64,000 nucleotides of DNA from CAYRFQ01 sp964423615 (GTDB lineage Bacteria > Planctomycetota > Planctomycetia > Gemmatales > Gemmataceae). The position numbers and the translations under genes are program-made. The notes below the pieces were generated by a model. The model did not search any database. It was not told the DNA's origin and saw only the letters and a list, made by a program, of their open reading frames with translations. The stretch covers positions 54,364 to 118,363 of the forward strand of contig CAYRFQ010000018.1 of the NCBI GenBank assembly GCA_964423615.1, given 5' to 3'. Shown here piece by piece: positions 58,655 through 64,000 of the stretch; within the stretch, counting starts at the first letter, position 1; each line of letters starts with the position of its first letter.

Positions 58655-59269
58655 GTGACGGTCCTGTTCGAGATGGAACTTACCCTCCAAGATCTTGGCG
58701 TCCTTCCGGTGCGTGCGACTGTCGCTTTCGCGGCGAGATGCGCAAGGCGTGTTCTGCCCTTCTTGACTCACGCGCCGGAAGCCAATTCCGCCTCCGAGTT
58801 GGCCATTCGAGCCATCGAACTCGCCGAAGCCTTCGCCCGAGGGTCGGGCCAAACACATCAAGCCCAAGAGATCGCCGACGATGCCTATGGCGCGGGCCAG
58901 GGACTCATGACGAACATCTCCTCGGGTAGTCGTGGCTACGCTGCCTATGCTGCCGGTCATGCTGCGAATTCGGTCGCTCACTGGACGCAAGGGGCCGCCA
59001 CAAACACAGCTTCGATGGGACAGGAAGTCGTTGCAGCCGCCTACGGAACGTATCGAATCATTCTCTCGTACAACAAGGCGTTGTTGCTCCTCGAACCGGA
59101 CAAAGCCCAAGACATCCTTTTGCTCGTGGAGTCCGACTACATCAAGCTGCGAGATTCGAACCTTGGGGAATTCGGCCAACTTGGGGAGTTGGTCGAGTGT
59201 TCAGAAAAAGGTCCGATGGGAACGCTTTGGCCCGATCCCGACCTTGCCTGGGATTTCACGGACTCCTAG
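58655..59269 (+). CDS. Imm5-like helical protein in the T6SS module
   Basis: 204 residues from the GTG at 58655, two bases after the tssC stop, with AAGGG upstream. No signal peptide. The N-terminal FAARCARRVLPFL resembles the Imm5 immunity-protein pattern (WAADCAERVLPLF-like), and the middle is alanine-rich and helical (GYAAYAAGHAANSVAHWTQ). The C-terminus (NLGEFGQLGELVECSEKGPM, LWPDPDLAW) matches a tail seen in many planctomycete hypotheticals. An immunity role against a secreted toxin is only suggested. No toxin gene is adjacent, so a structural or accessory role is equally open. Confidence 0.55.
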   Translation: MTVLFEMELTLQDLGVLPVRATVAFAARCARRVLPFLTHAPEANSASELAIRAIELAEAFARGSGQTHQAQEIADDAYGAGQGLMTNISSGSRGYAAYAAGHAANSVAHWTQGAATNTASMGQEVVAAAYGTYRIILSYNKALLLLEPDKAQDILLLVESDYIKLRDSNLGEFGQLGELVECSEKGPMGTLWPDPDLAWDFTDS

Positions 59270-59588
59270 GCGCTGCCCTGTCTCGGAAATCGCAACTTGG
59301 GCTGGAACGACATTTCCAAGCCTTCTTGGTGATCGGGTACGATCTCGTAGGTCAACCCGAGCTGCGTTGGACCATGGGCCTGGACACAATAGGAAACTGC
59401 GTTCAGATAGAACCCGTAATTTTTCCCTGCACCGTCAATCCCGCGTTCGGGAGTGAAAAGAGGTTTCGAAACCCAACGGTACACTCCTCAAGGTCCTTCT
59501 CCTCTCGGAGGAGAAAAACACACTTGAGCGAAGCGGCAAACGCAGCGGTTGATGAGTTCTTTGTCGGAAGGGCTCGGCTACGCCAAAC

Positions 59589-59625
59589 GTACCCAACTCA
59601 AACGGGAAACGCTCTAATTTCTATG
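59589..59625. repeat. 36-bp dispersed repeat, copy B
   Basis: GTACCCAACTCAAACGGGAA then ACGCTCTAATTTCT; its end abuts the perfect inverted repeat. Confidence 0.6.
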
Positions 59626-59679
59626 TTTTCGTTTTGTATTGCGACACCGAATGGCCGCAATACAAAACGAAAACATAGA
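59620..59679. promoter_or_regulatory. Perfect 24-bp inverted repeat upstream of hcp1
   Basis: 59620-59643 and 59656-59679 are perfect reverse complements (core TATGTTTTCGTTTTGTATTG) with a 12-base spacer. This could be a hairpin in the transcript, a transcript end, or a large operator 300 bases before hcp1. Confidence 0.6.
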
Positions 59680-59982
59680 CAAAGCAACAGCCAATGGGAA
59701 CACGATCGACCTTTGTAGTCCGAGACGCCCAGCAAAAAAAATGAAAAAATGACGAAATGCGCTCTTGATCCCTTGTCGGGAAGGCACTCAAGGTCCTACG
59801 ATTCGAATGCAAAGGCGGTGGGAAACTACTTTCCCAGTCAAGAGTTCCGTTACTCCTTGAGTCGGACCTGCCGAGTCGCCCGCGAGCTTGGGACGCACCG
59901 CAAACAAACTTGCGGGAACACATCCCGACCTATCACCAAATCCTAACAACCTGTTTCTTCGAAACAACAAGGAGACTCTAAC

Positions 59983-60531
59983 ATGGCATTCGATGGCTTT
60001 ATGTGGTTTGAAGGTAACTCGAACGGTGCGCCGCCAGTCAACGGAGAAACTCTTGACGACTTCTTCAAACAACACAAGGCGTTCGCCATCAAGTCGTTCT
60101 CGGTCGACGCCGAGAACCCAACGTCGGTTGGCTCCGCTGGTGGCGGTTCGGGTACCGGCAAGGCCAAACTCAACCCGTTCAAGGTGTCGAAGTGGACAGA
60201 CAACTGCTCGCCGAGTTTGTTCCTGACATGTTGCACCGGGGGGCACTACAAAAAAGCCCACATCGCCGTCCGAAAGGCCGGTGCCCAGACAGCCGGAACG
60301 GGAAACAAGTATCTGCACTTCACGTTCCGTCAAGTGTTCGTTTGTAACATCGAATGGTCGGGTGAATCCGAAGACGAGTTGCCAACGGAAAACGTTCAGT
60401 TCGCCTACGGTTCCCTGGAGATGCAATACATCCCGCAAACCTCGACCGGTGGCCAAGGGACCCCCAACATCCAGTGTTGGAACCAAGTCACCAACTCCCA
60501 GGATTCCGACGTTCCGGATCCGACCGTGTAA
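59983..60531 (+). CDS. Hcp-family tube protein 1
   Basis: Hcp forms the inner tube of type VI systems. 182 residues from the ATG at 59983, after AAGGAGACTCTAAC. Hcp features: MAFDGFMWFEG start, NGETLDDFFKQHKAFAIKSFSVD, FKVSKWTDNCSPSLFLTCC, AHIAVRKAG, KYLHFTFRQVFVCNIEWSG and a terminal beta stretch. It is slightly longer than classic Hcp (about 160-170). A terminator-like hairpin follows before hcp2. It has the best ribosome site of the three hcp genes, so it is likely the major tube subunit. Confidence 0.9.
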   Translation: MAFDGFMWFEGNSNGAPPVNGETLDDFFKQHKAFAIKSFSVDAENPTSVGSAGGGSGTGKAKLNPFKVSKWTDNCSPSLFLTCCTGGHYKKAHIAVRKAGAQTAGTGNKYLHFTFRQVFVCNIEWSGESEDELPTENVQFAYGSLEMQYIPQTSTGGQGTPNIQCWNQVTNSQDSDVPDPTV

Positions 60532-60551
60532 CCGAACCTGCGAAGCTCTTT

Positions 60552-60592
60552 CCCGGCGGCCAACAACGTGTTGGTCGTCGGGTTGTTCTTTT
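60552..60592 (+). terminator. Terminator or attenuator between hcp1 and hcp2
   Basis: CCCGGCGGCCAACA and TGTTGGTCGTCGGG form a 14-pair stem (two G-T pairs) with loop ACG, followed by TTGTTCTTTT. It would end most transcripts after hcp1 and allow some readthrough into hcp2. Confidence 0.7.
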
Positions 60593-60631
60593 GATCGATC
60601 CATGCCAACTTGCTTGTGTTGGGGGCGTATC

Positions 60632-61264
60632 ATGGCAATTGATGGTTTCATGGAAATCACCCACAATAACAAACCGATCTCTGGGGAAACCCTCGACGCG
60701 ATTTTTGGAAACTCCAAACACCGGGCTTGCTCGATCCTCAGTTTCGACATCAAGATGCAGCAGTCCTCCGAAAGTTCGATAGACGAAGAAGCATCTGCAC
60801 CCCAAACGGGCTCGTCAGAAGCATCCCTCTGGGGTGACGCACCTTCAGCTTCCCTGGGACAAGCCCCTTCAGCTTCCTCGGGAAAGCCCAACACGCCCTT
60901 GCGATTTTCTGTCACCAAGGAGGTCGATGCCGCTTCTTCCACGTTGTTCAGGGCCTACTGTCAGCATGTCAACTTGCTGGCCGATGATCCTGATCGGAAA
61001 CCATTCGATAAAGTGCGAATCACTGTCCGGAAGTCGGGAGGCCGTAGCCCCCTGGTTTTTTTGGTCTTCGAGTTCGAAGAAGTCTTCGTAGCGGAATATT
61101 CGGTGAACGTGGATGACGCGAAAGTGGCCACCGAAACCTTGACATTCAAAGGCTCGACCGGGACGATGCAATATCGAGCCCAAAAATCAAGAGGATTGGC
61201 ACGTCCTCAGGTCGCTGGCTGGAGTTTCAAAAAAGACAAAACGGGGCCGATCAATTCACTCTAA
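60632..61264 (+). CDS. Hcp-family tube protein 2 with low-complexity insert
   Basis: 210 residues from the ATG at 60632. Hcp pattern: MAIDGFMEITHNNKPISGETLD, SILSFDIKM, FSVTKEVDAASSTLFRAYC, VRITVRKSGG and FLVFEFEEVFVAEYSV. Relative to its neighbours it carries an extra Ser/Ala/Gly/Pro-rich stretch at about residues 48-88 (two DAPSASLGQ-like units) between the first strands. The ribosome site is weak, and translation may depend on readthrough from hcp1. Confidence 0.85.
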   Translation: MAIDGFMEITHNNKPISGETLDAIFGNSKHRACSILSFDIKMQQSSESSIDEEASAPQTGSSEASLWGDAPSASLGQAPSASSGKPNTPLRFSVTKEVDAASSTLFRAYCQHVNLLADDPDRKPFDKVRITVRKSGGRSPLVFLVFEFEEVFVAEYSVNVDDAKVATETLTFKGSTGTMQYRAQKSRGLARPQVAGWSFKKDKTGPINSL

Positions 61265-61282
61265 TTCCGGCGAGGGGTCCGA

Positions 61283-61867
61283 ATGTCCATCGATGCATTT
61301 CTCGAGTTGTTGAACGACAGTGGTAACCCTGCCATCAAGGGAGAATGCCTCGACAGAGAGTTTTCCGACGGCGCTCTCCAACTCGTCGATTTTGAGTTGC
61401 AAGCCCAGGGCGAACTCGACGCCGCTTATGCCCACAAACTCGATCTGGAACGCGACGACAAAGAAGAAAAGGCCAGACAGGACAAAGCGAAACTGAGCCT
61501 CTTCACCTTCACCATCACCAAGGAAATCGACGCAGCGACTCCGTTTCTCTTTCAAGCATTCTGCGAACGCTGGTCGGCCAAACCCAAAGACAAGCAACAA
61601 GGAAAGTTTGCCAAGGCCCGCGTTTCCGTTCGCAAGGCCGGTGGAACGCCGTTTACTTACCTCCAATACGAGTTCACCGACGTCCACATCTACTCGTGGG
61701 AACTGTCCAACAAGGACGGCGACGATCTTCCAGAAGAAACAGTCGAATTTTGTGCGACCGGATACAATATGCTCTACTTCCCACAGAGCACCAGTGGAAG
61801 GCAAGCACGAACGCGACCATTCGAGGCAGGCTGGACCTTCCGAGAAGATAGAAAACAAGGAGGCTAG
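61283..61867 (+). CDS. Hcp-family tube protein 3
   Basis: 194 residues from the ATG at 61283, 18 bases after hcp2. Hcp pattern: MSIDAFLELLND, LQLVDFELQA, FTFTITKEIDAATPFLFQAFC, ARVSVRKAGG and YLQYEFTDVHIYSWELS. A terminal TVEFCATGYNMLYFP...FEAGWTF follows. A charged helical stretch (DLERDDKEEKARQDK) sits where hcp2 has its insert. Three diverged copies side by side suggest mixed or specialised tubes or cargo-bearing Hcp forms. Confidence 0.88.
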   Translation: MSIDAFLELLNDSGNPAIKGECLDREFSDGALQLVDFELQAQGELDAAYAHKLDLERDDKEEKARQDKAKLSLFTFTITKEIDAATPFLFQAFCERWSAKPKDKQQGKFAKARVSVRKAGGTPFTYLQYEFTDVHIYSWELSNKDGDDLPEETVEFCATGYNMLYFPQSTSGRQARTRPFEAGWTFREDRKQGG

Positions 61868-61934
61868 AGGCCTTCCGGATTGCTCTGGCTACACCGTTTC
61901 GTAGGTATACGAGAACCGTGGGACCACCTGTAAG

Positions 61935-61970
61935 AACCCAACACAAACAGGAAACACTCTAGTAATTCGA
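61935..61970. repeat. 36-bp dispersed repeat, copy C
   Basis: GAACCCAACACAAACAGGAA then ACACTCTAGTAATTCG, 151 bases before impE. Confidence 0.6.
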
Positions 61971-62120
61971 ACAGCCAACAAGAACACAGCACGCATTTGG
62001 GAACATTGGGACCAACGTCCTTCGGACAAAAGTACAACCTCGCTTTCTGCCCCGAAGCCCGATCACTAAGCATCCGATTGATCGTTATCGAGAGCCAGAC
62101 CCCTATCACGAGGGACTTCC

Positions 62121-62933
62121 ATGTCTGCGACGGAACTATACAAACAAGGCTTGCTCTCGGACGCGATTCAAGCCCAGGTCGACGAAGTCAAAGATGCACC
62201 CACAGATCACAACTTGAGAATCTTTCTGTTCGAACTTCTTGTCTTCGCAGGGGACCTCGAACGCGCTCGCAAGCACCTGGATCTCGTAATGTATGAGGAC
62301 CCAGACCAACAACTTGCCGTCGTCCAGTACAAACAACTCATCGATACCGAATTGGAACGACGTAAGGTATTCGCGGGCGACGCCACCCCGACATTTCTCG
62401 CCGAAATACCGACTCATAGCGAATTACGTTTGAAGGCCATCGCCGCCTTGAAACAATCCAACACTGACGAAGCAGTTCAACTTCTCGAGCAAGCCCAACA
62501 AGCGACTCCAGTAATCAAGGCCACCCTCAACGGCAAAGCCGTCGAACTCGTCCAGGATTGCGACGACGTCCTCGGCACGAACCTGGAGGTCATGTTCAAA
62601 GGCCAATACTGCTGGGTTCCGCTCGAGCAAGTCGCTACCCTTCGAATGAATCCACCAAAGACGCCTCGGGACTTGATCTGGTTTCCCGCACGACTCGACA
62701 CCCAAGATGATTCCAGCGGCGAAGTCTTTTTGCCCGTGCTCTACATCGATTCGCACGTCCAAGACGATGAGAAAATCCGCCTCGGACAAGCCACTGAATT
62801 CACCGAATCGACGCCGATTCGCGGCTATGGCTCGCGATTGTTTCTTGCTGGAGACGATGGCATCTCGCTGTTGGAGTGGCGAGAAATCGACGTGGAACCG
62901 AACGAACCCGCCGAAGAGAAATCAGACCAGTGA
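62121..62933 (+). CDS. impE: Type VI accessory protein ImpE/TagJ
   Basis: 270 residues from the ATG at 62121 (GAGGG upstream). TagJ/ImpE proteins bind the N-terminal helix of TssB and influence sheath handling. The N-terminal half is TPR-like (LYKQGLLSDAIQAQVDEVKDAP, LFELLVFAGDLERARKHLDLV). The C-terminal half has the ImpE domain pattern: DDVLGTNLEVMFKGQYCWVPLEQV, PRDLIWFPARL, GEVFLPVLY and FLAGDDGISLLEWREI. Its stop overlaps the mobA start (GTGA). Its presence supports a working contractile system even though the baseplate genes lie elsewhere. Confidence 0.92.
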   Translation: MSATELYKQGLLSDAIQAQVDEVKDAPTDHNLRIFLFELLVFAGDLERARKHLDLVMYEDPDQQLAVVQYKQLIDTELERRKVFAGDATPTFLAEIPTHSELRLKAIAALKQSNTDEAVQLLEQAQQATPVIKATLNGKAVELVQDCDDVLGTNLEVMFKGQYCWVPLEQVATLRMNPPKTPRDLIWFPARLDTQDDSSGEVFLPVLYIDSHVQDDEKIRLGQATEFTESTPIRGYGSRLFLAGDDGISLLEWREIDVEPNEPAEEKSDQ

Positions 62934-63553
62934 GTGAACGATTGCGAGTTGGTGGGATTGTCCTCTGCGGCGGACAGAGTCGTCGAATGGGACGCTCCAA
63001 AGCGTGGCTACCTTTTGGTAACGAAATCATGCTCCCTCGCGTCGTCCGTTTGCTCGCCGAAGCCGTCGAACCGGTCGTCGTCGTGGCTGCTCCCGACCAA
63101 GACGTTCCGCCTTTGCCCCCCGAAATTCCTATCGTTCGCGACGCACAACCCAAACGAGGTCCCCTCCAGGGACTTTCTGCCGGTCTCTCTGGTCTCCAAG
63201 CCAAAACCGATGCCTTTTATCTTTCCAGTTGCGACGTTCCGTTCTTGAATCCCCATTTCGCGTTACGATTGGTTGAGTTGCTCGAAGACGATCACATTTG
63301 TGTCCCGAAAGTCGGGGGCCATCACCATCCGCTAGCAGCCGTCTATCGAACCAGCGTGAAGGCTCCCGTCGAACGGCTACTTGCCGAAGACCGGTTGCGT
63401 CCCTTCTTCCTGTTTCAAGAAGTCCCCACGCGAGTTGTCGAAGCGCAAGAACTCGCCGACGTTGATCCCAATTTCGAAACGCTGCGAAATCTGAACACGC
63501 CCGAAGAGTACAAGGCGGCGTTGGAAGACTTTCAAACACGGTCGGAGATTTGA
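62930..63553 (+). CDS. mobA: Molybdenum cofactor guanylyltransferase MobA
   Basis: MobA attaches GMP to molybdopterin. The GTG at 62930 overlaps the impE stop and gives 207 residues, the family length. The nucleotide-binding N-terminus GGIVLCGGQSRRMGRSKAW is clear (Cys replaces the usual Ala of LAGG). It is followed by RDAQPKRGPLQGLSAGL, the metal-site SSCDVPFLNP near residue 100, and LAAVYR near 140. An upstream in-frame ATG at 62876 lies inside impE and is less likely. The 3-prime end overlaps the convergent broken gene by 22 bases. Confidence 0.92.
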   Translation: MSERLRVGGIVLCGGQSRRMGRSKAWLPFGNEIMLPRVVRLLAEAVEPVVVVAAPDQDVPPLPPEIPIVRDAQPKRGPLQGLSAGLSGLQAKTDAFYLSSCDVPFLNPHFALRLVELLEDDHICVPKVGGHHHPLAAVYRTSVKAPVERLLAEDRLRPFFLFQEVPTRVVEAQELADVDPNFETLRNLNTPEEYKAALEDFQTRSEI

Positions 63554-63926
63554 TCGTCAGCTTCTAACTCAAAGGGGTTGTCCAAGTAAGGATCGAATCC
63601 TCGCCAAGATAACCACCAACCGACCAACCGAGAAACAGGGATCAGGAAAATTCCCCACCTCTCGAACTGCCGGACGTGGACTCGTTCGTGACGTCGGCTT
63701 CGCTCCAGACACTCCTGATCGCGAGCCACAATGACATGTCCCAGCGTCATGGCGGCCCGCCTCGGAATCTCCAAAAACCTCGTAACAACCGACTAAGCCA
63801 CCCACCGTAGGCTTCGACGATTCCGTCACGGATTCCGATGTTCCCACCACTCCACCAACCCAAGCAGGCCAAAATTAACCCCATCACTGTTACCGGTGAG
63901 GCCCAGAGATAGCCCCAAACTCGCAA
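63532..63926 (-). pseudogene. Frameshifted small membrane protein with an HERVH motif
   Basis: Two frames together make one planctomycete family as I know it. The N-terminal piece (from about 63926) reads YLWASPVTVMGLILACLGWW then GIVEAYGGWLSRLLRG and stops at 63747. The C-terminal piece begins at 63774-63750 in another frame with PRRAAMTLGHVIVARD, then HERVHVRQFERWG, RGFDPYLDNPFELEA, ending at 63532. HERVH looks like a zinc-binding HExxH-like site with a changed residue order. The shift falls at or near a TTTTT run at about 63774-63780. It could be mutation, sequencing error, or, less likely, two coupled genes overlapping in ATGA. Confidence 0.6.
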
Positions 63927-64000
63927 AACTACTCCGATCCGTTCTTCTGACTAGAGTTTTGCACTTTTGAGCTGGCCGCGGCAGGGTAAAGAACAGGCCC

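Larger units (their letters stand above)
59270..59982. other. Intergenic region upstream of the hcp cluster
   Basis: 713 bases without a supported gene. It contains TTCTCCTC/GGAGGAGAA near 59490-59515, the 36-base repeat copy B (59589-59625) and a perfect 24-bp inverted repeat (59620-59679). Promoters for hcp are expected here. Confidence 0.55.

Noticed and set aside
1..64000. tRNA or rRNA genes
   Set aside because: No T-loop plus acceptor arrangement or rRNA core sequence was recognised by eye; a tRNAscan-SE run would settle it.

Overview
The window looks like chromosomal DNA of a planctomycete, probably of the Gemmata-like group. The evidence is its family content: a DUF1549/DUF1553 cytochrome-type protein paired with a DUF1501 protein, a sulfatase, three WD40 repeat giants (one with a J-domain-like N-terminus), an RTX-type remnant with a planctomycete-style tail, a TIGR03960 B12-binding radical SAM protein, and long repeat-rich intergenic regions with few strong Shine-Dalgarno sites.

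Layout. Bases 1-5874 hold the end of a phosphonate transporter permease (phnE) and a tightly overlapping C-P lyase operon, phnGHIJKLM, all on the plus strand. An HrpB-type helicase follows at 6070. From 8863 to 14068 there is a sigma70-like promoter, a roughly 0.9 kb hairpin-rich leader, a CpaC-like secretin, a glycine-rich secreted protein and a TPR lipoprotein. Bases 14157-22239 hold two minus-strand WD40 genes with a decayed RTX-type remnant between them. Then come larC and alaS, a PSD1/DUF1501 pair, a secreted alpha/beta hydrolase, a zinc-ribbon protein with acidic repeats, and a redoxin lipoprotein interrupted by an in-frame TGA. The redoxin is best read as a selenoprotein. A membrane Ser/Thr kinase, a MOSC protein, a sulfatase, an NhaD-type antiporter, a BON-like protein, a protease/SirB1 fusion, another WD40 protein, an epimerase and a radical SAM enzyme follow.

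Bases 56360-62933 carry a contractile sheath/tube module of type VI secretion kind: tssB, tssC, an Imm5-like gene, three different hcp genes and impE/tagJ. No baseplate, ClpV, VgrG or membrane-complex gene is seen. The window ends with mobA and a frameshifted small gene.

Intergenic DNA carries several repeat classes: a MITE-like family with long terminal inverted repeats (two copies), a ~92-bp palindromic repeat (four in tandem plus one solo), a ~36-bp dispersed repeat upstream of T6SS units (three copies), period-7 simple repeats, and several long hairpins. The strongest single observation is the W-TGA-x-x-C redoxin at 35713-36402. A hairpin with GU in its loop sits at the spacing expected of a bacterial SECIS element.
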